Notes: generated from the letters alone by a model not told the origin. A stretch of 10,120 bases of DNA from Janthinobacterium sp. (GCA_003482555.1 DMYQ01000231.1:1-10120); one strand, 5' to 3'. Counted from the first letter of the stretch, positions 1 to 6,492 are shown. Numbers and translations are program-made.

Positions 1-114
1 TTCGGCAACGGCTGCTCGGACGGCAGCAGCGACGCTTCGCTGTTCGGCAAGAAGAAGCACGGCTCGACGATCTTTGTCGAGATGCCGAAGTCGCGTAAAA
101 ACAAGATGGCTTGA
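1..114 (+). CDS. narH: Respiratory nitrate reductase beta subunit, C-terminal end (partial)
   Basis: The window opens inside a reading frame that gives 37 residues before a TGA stop. They begin FGNGCSDGSSDASLFGKKK and end in a basic tail, SRKNKMA. NarH is the iron-sulfur electron-transfer subunit of the membrane-bound nitrate reductase NarGHI. It carries electrons from the NarI hemes to the molybdenum centre of NarG on the cytoplasmic face. The 'FG(N/D)GC' segment followed by a '.LF' segment matches my memory of the NarH C-terminus, and narJ-narI following at once settles the identity. The Fe-S cysteine motifs lie upstream and cannot be checked. The stop is 17 bases before the narJ start, so the two genes are co-transcribed. 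Confidence 0.9.
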   Translation, partial: FGNGCSDGSSDASLFGKKKHGSTIFVEMPKSRKNKMA

Positions 115-131
115 GGCCGGAGGAGATCGAC

Positions 132-809
132 ATGAAACACTACCAGGTATTCTCGACCCTGCTGCTGTATCCGGAAGCGGAGCTGGTGGCCCACTTGCCC
201 GAGCTGGCGCAGGCGCTGGCCGCCACCCCGCGCTGGCTGGAGCGGCTGCGGCCCCTGTTCAACCACCTGGCGGACAGCGAATTGATCGAGCTGCAGCAAG
301 ACTATGTGATGACCTTCGACCGCACGCCATCGCATTCGCTGCACCTGTTCGAGCATATTCACGGCGAATCGCGCGACCGCGGCCAGGCCATGGTCGACCT
401 GATGCAAGAGTATACAAAGCACGGCCTGGAAATGACCGGCAACGACCTGCCCGACTTCGTGCCCCTGTTCCTGGAATTCCTGTCGCAGCAGGACGGGGGC
501 GAGGCCGAGGCGGCGCGCCTGTTGTCGGACGCGGTGCACGTGCTGGCCCACATCGGGCGCAAGCTGGCCGCCAACGGCAGCCCCTACGCCCTGGTCTTCG
601 AGGTGCTGGAAGAACTCAGCCCGGTCGCCGCGCAAGCCCTGGCCGAACCGCCGGTGCGCGACATGGACGAGGCGCTGGAAACCTTCGGCCCCGGCGCCGA
701 CGGTGTCGAACCGCTGCTCAAGACCCTGGGCGCCGGCGTCCAGACTATCAATTTCCACCCCAAGGCCAGGCCGGCCGCCGGGAAGACCGTCGCCGGGAAG
801 ACCATTTAA
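132..809 (+). CDS. narJ: Nitrate reductase assembly chaperone NarJ (delta subunit)
   Basis: A 225-residue cytoplasmic protein of the NarJ/TorD-like redox-enzyme maturation family (E. coli NarJ has 236 residues). NarJ binds apo-NarG, permits molybdenum cofactor and Fe-S insertion, and holds NarGH off the membrane until complete; it is not part of the mature enzyme. The N-terminus MKHYQVFSTLLLYPEAEL is the typical start of the family, followed by mostly helical sequence with 'DLPDFVPLFLEFLS' near residues 105-120, a conserved NarJ feature. I chose the ATG at 132 because AGGAG (121-125) lies 6 bases upstream; a TTG at 111 would overlap the narH stop. It sits between narH and narI as in E. coli and Pseudomonas. 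The last ten codons contain a tandem duplication (AGKTV-AGKTI), listed separately. Confidence 0.95.
   Translation: MKHYQVFSTLLLYPEAELVAHLPELAQALAATPRWLERLRPLFNHLADSELIELQQDYVMTFDRTPSHSLHLFEHIHGESRDRGQAMVDLMQEYTKHGLEMTGNDLPDFVPLFLEFLSQQDGGEAEAARLLSDAVHVLAHIGRKLAANGSPYALVFEVLEELSPVAAQALAEPPVRDMDEALETFGPGADGVEPLLKTLGAGVQTINFHPKARPAAGKTVAGKTI
776..805 (+). repeat. 15-bp tandem duplication in the 3' end of narJ
   Basis: Two adjacent copies of a 15-base unit (cgccgggaagaccgt, then cgccgggaagaccat) differ at one base. Being a multiple of three, they keep the frame and end NarJ with AGKTV-AGKTI. The repeat lies just before the narJ stop and the narI ribosome binding site. It looks like a recent slippage event in a tail with little constraint. 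Confidence 0.85.
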
Positions 810-819
810 GGAGCACATC

Positions 820-1503
820 ATGGACTATTTGCATCAATTCGTCTTCGGGATTTATCCCTACATCGCGCTGGCGATCTTCCTGCTGGGCAGCTTGATCCGC
901 TTCGACCGCGAACAATACACCTGGAAGTCGGAATCGACCCAGTTGCTGCACCGTGGCAGCCTGCGCGCCGGCAGCATCCTCTTCCACGTCGGCGTCATCG
1001 GCTTGCTGTTGGGGCACGCGGCCGGTCTGTTGACGCCGGTCTGGGTGTGGGACGCGCTGGGCGTCACGCACAGCTTCAAGCAGGGCGTGGCGATGGCGGC
1101 CGGCGGCATCATGGGCGGCACTTGCCTGGTCGGTATCCTGATCTTGCTGGCGCGGCGGGTCGGCAACGCCCGCCTGCGCGCCGCCACCAGCGCTGGCGAC
1201 AAGCTGGTGCTGGCCTGGATCCTGCTCACCTTGCTGCTCGGCCTGTCGTCCATCGTCGCCTCGGCCGGGCACATGGATGGCCACATGATGGTGCAACTGA
1301 TGACCTGGGCGCAGCACGTCGTCACCCTGCGCGGCGACGCCGCCGGCTTCATCCTCGACGCGCCGCTGGTGTTCAAGCTGCACCTGTTCATGGGCATGTC
1401 GCTGTTCGTGATCTTCCCCTTCACCCGGCTGGTGCATGTGTGGAGCGGCTTCGGCGCGCTCGGCTACCTGGGCCGCGCCTATCAACTCGTGCGCACGCGC
1501 TGA
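820..1503 (+). CDS. narI: Respiratory nitrate reductase gamma subunit (di-heme cytochrome b)
   Basis: A 227-residue integral membrane protein (E. coli NarI has 225). NarI oxidises quinol at the periplasmic side and passes electrons through two b hemes to NarH, so the enzyme generates proton-motive force. Five hydrophobic segments are visible, at about residues 8-27, 53-73, 88-110, 128-148 and 184-205. The four expected axial heme ligands are present as two pairs: H56 and H66 in the second helix, H188 and H206 in the last. The first pair has the same numbering as in E. coli. The start at 820 has AAGGAG (808-813) upstream, overlapping the narJ stop, which suggests translational coupling. The next gene begins 15 bases after the stop. 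Confidence 0.96.
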   Translation: MDYLHQFVFGIYPYIALAIFLLGSLIRFDREQYTWKSESTQLLHRGSLRAGSILFHVGVIGLLLGHAAGLLTPVWVWDALGVTHSFKQGVAMAAGGIMGGTCLVGILILLARRVGNARLRAATSAGDKLVLAWILLTLLLGLSSIVASAGHMDGHMMVQLMTWAQHVVTLRGDAAGFILDAPLVFKLHLFMGMSLFVIFPFTRLVHVWSGFGALGYLGRAYQLVRTR

Positions 1504-1518
1504 CTTCGGGAGAATGCG

Positions 1519-2265
1519 ATGGGAATTTCCGTGAATGGCGTCGACATCGACGATAGCATGATCGCACAGGAATTGGCGCACCACCAGGGGGCGGCCAATC
1601 CGCTCAAGCAAAGCGTGCACGAAGTGGTGCTGCGCACCCTGCTGCTGCAGGAAGCCGCGCGCCTGCAAGTGGCCGGCGCGGACGACGATGCCCGCATCGA
1701 AGCGCTGTTCGCGCAAGAGGTGAGGGTGCCGCCGGCCGACACGGCCGCCTGTGACGTGTTTTACCGTATGCAGCCGCAGCGCTTTTCCAGCGGCGCCATG
1801 GTCGAGGCGCGCCACATCCTGTTCCAGGTGACGCCGTCGGCGCCGCTGGAACTGCTGCGCGAAACGGCGCTGGCGGTGCTGGCCGAGCTGCAGGCGCGGC
1901 CCGAGCGCTTCGCCGAACTGGCGCGCGAATATTCGAACTGCGCCTCCGGCGCCGTGGGCGGCAGCCTGGGCCAATTGTCGAGGGGGCAGAGCGTGCCCGA
2001 ATTCGAGAGCCTGCTGTTCCGCCTGACGCCGGGCGCGCCGCCCGCGCACTTGCTGGAGACGCGCTTCGGCTTGCACATCGTGCAGGTCCTGCGCCGCATC
2101 GAGGGGGTGACGCTGCCGTTCGCCGCCGTCGAAGCGCAGATCGCCGACAGGCTCCAGCGCGCCGCCTGGCAACGGGGCTTGCACCAGTATTTGCAGATAC
2201 TGGTCGGCCGCGCCCAGATCGAAGGGATCAGCCTGGAAGGCGCCGACGGCGCCCTGGTGCAATAG
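1519..2265 (+). CDS. Parvulin-type (PpiC/NifM-like) peptidyl-prolyl cis-trans isomerase of the nar operon
   Basis: A 248-residue protein with a variable helical N-terminal half (about 1-90) and a parvulin rotamase domain (about 94-190). Domain signatures are 'EARHILF' with the active-site histidine at H99, 'FAELAREYSNCASG', the GG-LG-L-RG stretch, 'VPEFESLLF' and 'ETRFGLHIVQV'. Parvulins catalyse isomerisation of X-Pro bonds. This one has no signal peptide or membrane segment, so it should act in the cytoplasm, unlike SurA or PpiD. A PpiC-type gene between narI and moaA is known in Pseudomonas aeruginosa, so a role in folding or maturing NarGHI is a reasonable inference from context, but it is not proven by the sequence. 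GGGAG (1508-1512) precedes the ATG at 1519, and the gene begins 15 bases after narI. Confidence 0.92.
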   Translation: MGISVNGVDIDDSMIAQELAHHQGAANPLKQSVHEVVLRTLLLQEAARLQVAGADDDARIEALFAQEVRVPPADTAACDVFYRMQPQRFSSGAMVEARHILFQVTPSAPLELLRETALAVLAELQARPERFAELAREYSNCASGAVGGSLGQLSRGQSVPEFESLLFRLTPGAPPAHLLETRFGLHIVQVLRRIEGVTLPFAAVEAQIADRLQRAAWQRGLHQYLQILVGRAQIEGISLEGADGALVQ

Positions 2266-2283
2266 CGCGAGCGGACGCCATTT

Positions 2284-2309
2284 GCGGGCCGGCGATGGCG
2301 CCGGCCCGC
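2284..2309 (+). terminator. GC-rich hairpin after the isomerase gene, possible terminator or mRNA stabiliser
   Basis: A perfect 10-bp inverted repeat (gcgggccggc and gccggcccgc) with a 6-base loop lies 18 bases after the isomerase stop. No T-run follows, so it is not a textbook intrinsic terminator. It could act as a weak or Rho-assisted terminator, a processing signal, or a 3' stabiliser of the narGHJI transcript. Its place just before a promoter-like element suggests an operon boundary. Confidence 0.5.
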
Positions 2310-2367
2310 GTCTAGTTCCAAATGACTAGTTCGCCTAGCCCGTCCTGCCCACAGTCAAACGGGGCCG

Positions 2368-2386
2368 GGACGGCTACAATCCGTCC
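2368..2386 (+). promoter_or_regulatory. Probable moaA promoter with a dyad around the -10 element
   Basis: A tacaat -10 element occupies 2375-2380, 29 bases before the moaA start, in the 'gctacaat' context common upstream of Burkholderiales genes. No good -35 hexamer is visible 16-18 bases upstream. The -10 is flanked by a 6-bp inverted repeat, ggacgg (2368-2373) and ccgtcc (2381-2386), which exactly frames it and could be an operator or chance in GC-rich DNA. Transcription would start near 2387 with a leader of about 22 bases. Confidence 0.45.
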
Positions 2387-2408
2387 ATCTGAAGTGAAGG
2401 AGTCTGCG

Positions 2409-3383
2409 ATGTTGCGCGACCGCTTTGGCCGTTCCATCGAATACCTGCGGCTGTCGGTCACCGACCGCTGCGATTTGCGCTGTAGTTACTGCATCCCGAA
2501 AGGCTTTCGCGGCTTCCAGGAGCCCAAACATTGGCTGAGCTTCGACGAAATCGAGCGCCTGCTGGGCGCCTTCGCGCGCCTGGGCACCTCGCGCGTGCGC
2601 CTGACGGGCGGCGAACCGCTGCTGCGGCGCGACTTGCCGCAACTGGCGGCGCGCCTGGCGGCCTTGCCGGGACTGCGCGACCTGTCGCTGTCGACCAATG
2701 CCACGCAACTGGCGCGCCACGCGGTGGCGCTGAAACAGGCCGGCGTGGCGCGCATCAACGTCAGCCTCGATTCGCTCGACCGGGCTTGCATGGAACAGAT
2801 CACGGGGCGCGACAGCCTGGCCCACATTCTCGACGGTCTGCGGGCCGGCAAGGCGGCCGGCTTCGATCCCATCAAGATCAATATGGTGGCCATGCGCGGC
2901 GTGAACGAAGATCAGATCGACGCCATGGTGGCCTTTTGCATCGAGCAGGGCTTCATCCTGCGCCTGATCGAGGCGATGCCGATGGGCGCCACCGGGCGCT
3001 CGGCGGCTTATCTGGATCTGGGCCCGATCCAGGCGCGGCTGCGGCGCAAATTCGGCTTGTTGCCACAGGCGGCGGAGCTGGGCGGCGGGCCGGCGCGCTA
3101 CCTGTCGACGCCGGACGGTGGCGCCAGCATCGGTTTCATCACGCCGATGTCGCAGCATTTTTGCGCCAGTTGCAACCGCGTCCGGCTCTCCGTCGACGGC
3201 ACCCTGTATCTGTGCCTGGGACAGGAAGAGAAATTCGAGTTCCGTCCGCTGCTGCGCGGCGGCGCCAGCGACGCCGAACTGGAAGCGGCGATCCGCGCCG
3301 CCATCGAACTGAAACCGCAGCGCCATGATTTCAGCGCGCAACCGGAAAAAATCGTCCGCTTCATGGCGCAAACGGGCGGTTGA
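2409..3383 (+). CDS. moaA: GTP 3',8-cyclase (molybdenum cofactor biosynthesis protein A), nar-linked copy
   Basis: A 324-residue radical-SAM enzyme (E. coli MoaA has 329). With MoaC it converts GTP to cyclic pyranopterin monophosphate, the first step of molybdenum cofactor synthesis, which NarG needs. The N-terminal cluster motif is C21-X3-C25-X2-C28, binding the 4Fe-4S cluster that cleaves S-adenosylmethionine. 'LTGGEPLLR' near residues 62-70 is the SAM-binding GGE motif. The C-terminal cluster that binds GTP is C252-X2-C255-X13-C269. The protein ends in the Gly-Gly that is essential in MoaA. I chose the ATG at 2409 because AAGGAG (2397-2402) precedes it and the chain then starts like other MoaA proteins. 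The position between nar genes parallels moaA1 of P. aeruginosa, so this is probably a second, nitrate-respiration copy. Confidence 0.95.
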   Translation: MLRDRFGRSIEYLRLSVTDRCDLRCSYCIPKGFRGFQEPKHWLSFDEIERLLGAFARLGTSRVRLTGGEPLLRRDLPQLAARLAALPGLRDLSLSTNATQLARHAVALKQAGVARINVSLDSLDRACMEQITGRDSLAHILDGLRAGKAAGFDPIKINMVAMRGVNEDQIDAMVAFCIEQGFILRLIEAMPMGATGRSAAYLDLGPIQARLRRKFGLLPQAAELGGGPARYLSTPDGGASIGFITPMSQHFCASCNRVRLSVDGTLYLCLGQEEKFEFRPLLRGGASDAELEAAIRAAIELKPQRHDFSAQPEKIVRFMAQTGG

Positions 3384-3396
3384 GGAGGTACTGCAC

Positions 3397-3402
3397 TATA
3401 CT
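3397..3402 (+). promoter_or_regulatory. Possible narX promoter -10 element
   Basis: tatact lies 14 bases after the moaA stop and matches the sigma-70 -10 consensus at five of six positions. No convincing -35 hexamer lies 16-18 bases upstream (gggcgg region), so it would need an activator or is fortuitous. No clear FNR (TTGAT-N4-ATCAA) site was seen. If used, transcription would begin near 3409, about 17 bases before the leader ORF that precedes narX. Confidence 0.35.
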
Positions 3403-3425
3403 GTTGGCACATACGGGAGACGAGC

Positions 3426-3521
3426 ATGAGGCGCAAGGACGACGGTACAAGAGGCGGGGCGCGGCGCGCCGCGCGCCATCCCGGGGCCGCGCGCCTGCCG
3501 GGGGCCGGCCATGGCGCCTGA
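3426..3521 (+). CDS. Short leader ORF (31 codons) overlapping the narX start
   Basis: An ATG at 3426 is preceded by GGGAG (3415-3419) at good spacing and opens a 31-residue frame. The peptide is arginine- and glycine-rich (MRRKDDGTRGGARRAARHPG and onward), and its TGA (3519-3521) falls 11 bases inside narX. It resembles no family I know. narX itself has only a poor G-rich ribosome binding site and no alternative upstream start: its frame is closed by a TGA at 3427-3429, with no start codon between that stop and 3511. Translation of the leader could therefore open the very GC-rich mRNA around 3455-3515 and deliver ribosomes to narX by termination-reinitiation. The peptide may have no function itself. 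Whether it is translated is inference from the start signals. Confidence 0.4.
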   Translation: MRRKDDGTRGGARRAARHPGAARLPGAGHGA

Positions 3522-5451
3522 CCCGGTGCTGTCGTCCTGGGAAAAACTGTCGACCAAGATCGTCGGCGCGCTGCTGTGCTTTCTGGCCCTGGCGCTGGTG
3601 GCGATCGGCGGCACCCTGTTCCTGTCCTGGCAACTGGAGGGCAGCGGCGCCGCCATCAACGAGACCGGCAGCCTGCGCATGCACACCTATCGGCTGACCA
3701 TGCTGCTCACCCGCCTGGACGAGGAGCGCCCGCGCGTCGATCTGGCGCCGGCCGTCGAACGCCAAGTGCACATGATCGACCAGACGCTGGCGGCCCTGCG
3801 GCGCGGCGATCCGCAGCGGCCCTTGTTTTTGCCGCCTGGCAGCGACATCGTCGGCCAATTCCGCCCCATAGTCGCGTCCTGGAAGGGTTCCTTGCGCCCG
3901 GCCGCGCTGCTGCTGGAGCGCTCGCACGAAGGGCCGCGGCCGGAGCTGCGCCAGTTCCAGCGCGACGCCGACGATTTCGTGGTCCAGGTCGACACCCTGG
4001 TGCGCCTGATCGAGCAGGACAGCGCGCGGCGCACCTTGTGGTTGCGCGGCTCGCAACTGCTGCTGCTGGCGATGGCGGTCGGCGGCACCGTCAGCATGAT
4101 TTACCTGATGTTCATGCTGATCATCGATCCCGTCAACCGCCTCAGCGCGGGGATGCGCAGCATGAAGGAAAAGGATTTTTCGGTACGCCTGACGGTCGCC
4201 AGCGAGGATGAATTCGGCCAACTGGCGCGCGGTTTCAACCGCATGGCCGACCGCCTGCAGGCGCTGTACGACAATCTGGAGGCAATGGTGCGCACCAAGA
4301 CCGCGACCCTGGAAGCCCAGAACGGCGAACTGGCCCTGTTGTACGACATCTCCGCCTTCCTGCAGTGCCCGCAGCCGGTGGCGGCCCTGTGCGACGGCTT
4401 CATGCGCCGCATCAATGACTACTTCAAGGCCGACGGCGGTTCGGTGCGCGTGCTCGACGCCAGTCGCGGCAATGTGCACATGGTGGTGCACCAGGGCCTG
4501 TCCGATATCCTGGTGGAAGCCGAGCACTGCCTGAAAGTGGGCGATTGCCTGTGCGGCGAAGCGGTGGCAAAGAAGGTGACGATGGTGCACGACCTGCGCC
4601 AGATGGATCGCGCCCACCAGATGCAGTGCCACCGCGAGGGTTTCGTGACGGTGTCGATCTTCCATATCCACGCGCACGAACAGCACCTGGGTTTTTTTAA
4701 TCTGCATTTCCGCAAGGCGAAGGTGTTCGACAAGCGCGAAGAGGCGCTGCTGGAAACGGTCGGCAAGCTGCTCGGGATTGCCCTGGAAAACCTGCGCCTG
4801 GCGGCCTGCGAGCGGGAAATCGCCGTCTCGGCCGAGCGCAACCTGGTGGCCCAGGGTTTGCACGACAGCATCGCCCAGAGCCTCAATTTCCTCAACTTGC
4901 AGGTGCAGATGCTGGAGCAGTCGGTGCAAGACAACCGCTGCGACGAAATCCGCGAGATCGTGCCGGCCCTGCGCGCCGGCGTGCAGGAAAGCTATGAAGA
5001 CGTGCGCGAACTGTTGCACAATTTCCGCACCAAACTGATGCAGGACGACCTGATCGGTTCGCTGCGCGTCACGGTCGACAAGTTCCGCCGCCAGACCGGC
5101 ATCGCCGTCGAACTGGTGGCCGACGTCGACGGCGCTCCCTTCCCCCGCGAGCAGCAGTTGCAATTGCTGTTCATCGTGCAAGAGGCGCTGTCAAACATCC
5201 GCAAGCACGCGCTGGCGAGCCGGGTCGACATTCGCCTGACCGACAAGCAGGATTTTCACCTCACCATCAAGGATAACGGCATCGGCTTCGACTCCGCCAC
5301 CTTGCTGGAAAAGGGCGAGAGCCACGTTGGCTTGCACATCATGCGCGAGCGCGCCGAGCGCATCGAAGCCATCTTCGCGGTGCGCTCGGTGGCGGGGCAG
5401 GGCACCACGGTCGAGCTGAGCCTGCGCCAGGAACAGCGCAGAGCGGCATGA
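3511..5451 (+). CDS. narX: Nitrate/nitrite sensor histidine kinase NarX
   Basis: A 646-residue membrane histidine kinase of the NarX/NarQ family (E. coli NarX has 598). It senses periplasmic nitrate or nitrite and controls phosphorylation of NarL. In order it shows TM1 (about 17-40), a P-box-like ligand segment at 47-62 with GSLRMHTYR (R56 in place of the nitrate-binding arginine), a helical periplasmic domain, TM2 (183-205), HAMP (about 202-255) and a GAF-like central domain (about 276-430). The last is rich in cysteine: C286, C294, C340, C346, C348 and C373. A HisKA_3 dimerisation domain follows, with 'GLHDSIAQSL' and phospho-acceptor H451. The HATPase domain has an N-box at Q557-A567 (N562) and a G-box DNGIGF starting at D588. 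The ATG at 3511 is the first start codon after the in-frame stop at 3427. narL follows after a 96-base gap. Confidence 0.95.
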   Translation: MAPDPVLSSWEKLSTKIVGALLCFLALALVAIGGTLFLSWQLEGSGAAINETGSLRMHTYRLTMLLTRLDEERPRVDLAPAVERQVHMIDQTLAALRRGDPQRPLFLPPGSDIVGQFRPIVASWKGSLRPAALLLERSHEGPRPELRQFQRDADDFVVQVDTLVRLIEQDSARRTLWLRGSQLLLLAMAVGGTVSMIYLMFMLIIDPVNRLSAGMRSMKEKDFSVRLTVASEDEFGQLARGFNRMADRLQALYDNLEAMVRTKTATLEAQNGELALLYDISAFLQCPQPVAALCDGFMRRINDYFKADGGSVRVLDASRGNVHMVVHQGLSDILVEAEHCLKVGDCLCGEAVAKKVTMVHDLRQMDRAHQMQCHREGFVTVSIFHIHAHEQHLGFFNLHFRKAKVFDKREEALLETVGKLLGIALENLRLAACEREIAVSAERNLVAQGLHDSIAQSLNFLNLQVQMLEQSVQDNRCDEIREIVPALRAGVQESYEDVRELLHNFRTKLMQDDLIGSLRVTVDKFRRQTGIAVELVADVDGAPFPREQQLQLLFIVQEALSNIRKHALASRVDIRLTDKQDFHLTIKDNGIGFDSATLLEKGESHVGLHIMRERAERIEAIFAVRSVAGQGTTVELSLRQEQRRAA

Positions 5452-5513
5452 GCGGGCGCATGAGGCAAGATGGGCGGCAAATGACCGCAAGCAAGGCGGC
5501 AAGCCGTGCATGA
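5448..5513 (+). CDS. Possible 21-codon ORF between narX and narL
   Basis: The narX stop overlaps an ATG (atga, 5448-5451) opening a 21-codon frame (MSGRMRQDGRQM and onward) that ends at TGA 5511-5513. It has no ribosome binding site of its own beyond coupling to narX, a composition like random GC-rich DNA, and no recognisable similarity. It may only be spacer; I list it because it fills most of the 96-base gap. Confidence 0.12.
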   Translation: MSGRMRQDGRQMTASKAASRA

Positions 5514-5547
5514 CGCAATGTATCAAGAAATCAACGAGGAAGACACG

Positions 5548-6213
5548 ATGGACAGTAACACCAAACCGATCAGCGTGCTGCTGGTGGACGATCACGCCCT
5601 GTTTCGCAGCGGCATACGCTCACTGCTGCAGCGCCACGCCGAATTTTCCGTGGTGGGCGAGGCGGCCGACGGCGCCGAGGGCGTCAAGCGCGCCCTGCAA
5701 CTGCAGCCGGACGTCGTGCTGCTCGACTTGAACATGCCCGGCATGTCCGGCGTGGAAACGCTGCAATTGATGCTGCAGGATTGTCCGGACACGGCCATCG
5801 TCATGCTGACCGTGTCCGAGGACGCGGAAGACCTTGCCAGCGCGCTGCGCGCGGGCGCTTGCGGCTATCTGATCAAGAATATCGAAACCGATTACCTGAT
5901 CCGCGCCATCCGCCGCGCCGCCGCCGGCGAAACCGTGGTGGCCGAGGCGATGACGGGCAAGCTGGTGGCGCAGTTGCAGAGCGGGAGCCAGCGCGACGAG
6001 CCGGCCTCGGATTTGGACAAGCTGACCCCGCGCGAAAAGGAAATCATCGATTGCCTGGCCCGCGGCGAAAGCAACAAGGGTATCGCGCGCAGCCTGGAGC
6101 TGGCCGAAAGCACGGTCAAGATCCACGTCCAGAACGTGCTGAAAAAGCTCAAGCTGAGCAGCCGGGTGCAGGCCGCCGTGTACGCGGTCGAGCACCGCCA
6201 GCCCAAGTCTTAG
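5548..6213 (+). CDS. narL: Nitrate/nitrite response regulator NarL
   Basis: A 221-residue NarL/FixJ-family response regulator (E. coli NarL has 216). Once phosphorylated by NarX it binds DNA and adjusts nitrate-respiration genes. The receiver domain (about 8-125) has the acidic pair D14-D15, phospho-acceptor D60 in 'VVLLDLNMPG', T88 and K110. The C-terminal LuxR-type helix-turn-helix (about 156-216) includes 'LTPREKEIIDCLARGESNKGI' and 'ESTVKIHVQNVLKKLKL', very close to the E. coli recognition helix. I chose the ATG at 5548 because GAGGAAG (5535-5541) lies just upstream and the receiver starts normally; an in-frame GTG at 5506 and ATG at 5518 would add 10-14 residues. The gene ends 12 bases from a convergent gene, with no obvious terminator between them. 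Confidence 0.95.
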   Translation: MDSNTKPISVLLVDDHALFRSGIRSLLQRHAEFSVVGEAADGAEGVKRALQLQPDVVLLDLNMPGMSGVETLQLMLQDCPDTAIVMLTVSEDAEDLASALRAGACGYLIKNIETDYLIRAIRRAAAGETVVAEAMTGKLVAQLQSGSQRDEPASDLDKLTPREKEIIDCLARGESNKGIARSLELAESTVKIHVQNVLKKLKLSSRVQAAVYAVEHRQPKS

Positions 6214-6225
6214 TTTGCGTCCGCG

Positions 6226-6492
6226 TCAGGCGGCCTGCGCCGTGTCGCCGCCGCAGCAACCGCCGCAGCAGCCGCCGCTGACGGCCGCTTCGACGCGGTA
6301 GCCGGCCTGCAAGAGCGCCTGCTCGAACAGGCGTGGCGACGTCAAGTCTTCGTCGAACTGGATGCTGGCGCGCTGGCCGGCCAGCGATACCGTTGCCGAG
6401 CGCACGCCCTTGAGCGCCTCCAGCATACGGGTGATCTTGTCGGCACAGCCTTCGTCGTTCATGCCCTGGATTCTCAATGTTTTCGTTTGCAT
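6226..6492 (-). CDS. Small heavy-metal-associated (HMA) domain protein with altered metal loop and CC-GG-CC tail
   Basis: An 88-residue cytoplasmic protein with the HMA fold of copper chaperones and P1B-ATPase N-domains: a strand with 'TLRIQGM', a helix 'CADKITRMLEAL', then 'GVRSATVSLAGQRASIQFD', a second helix and 'AGYRVE'. The usual GMxCxxC loop reads GMNDEGC, so the first cysteine is D13 and only C16 remains. The C-terminus instead carries two cysteine pairs (C75-C76, C79-C80) in GGCCGGCCGG, which could bind metal. I took the ATG at 6492 because the HMA domain begins there and 'gcgaga' lies upstream; a TTG at 6555 would add 21 unlike residues. It converges on narL and diverges from nnrS, a heme/copper protein, so a copper-handling role is possible. 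Metal and partner are not shown by sequence. Confidence 0.85.
   Translation of the reverse strand: MQTKTLRIQGMNDEGCADKITRMLEALKGVRSATVSLAGQRASIQFDEDLTSPRLFEQALLQAGYRVEAAVSGGCCGGCCGGDTAQAA

Noticed and set aside
748..2262. Long open frame on the - strand across narI and the isomerase gene
   Set aside because: High-GC shadow of the + strand genes: low-complexity Gln/His/Arg-rich translation with no family features, while the + frames give clear NarI and parvulin proteins.
3361..5181. 606-codon open frame on the - strand opposite narX
   Set aside because: Composition is a reverse-complement shadow rich in Gln, His and Ala with no recognisable domain. NarX on the + strand explains the region fully.
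5510..5731. 73-codon frame starting just before narL
   Set aside because: It overlaps the NarL receiver domain in another frame and has Trp/Cys-rich shadow composition.
6214..6225. Terminator between the convergent narL and HMA genes
   Set aside because: Only 12 bases separate the stops, and no hairpin with a T-run is visible there; any terminator would have to lie inside the coding sequences.
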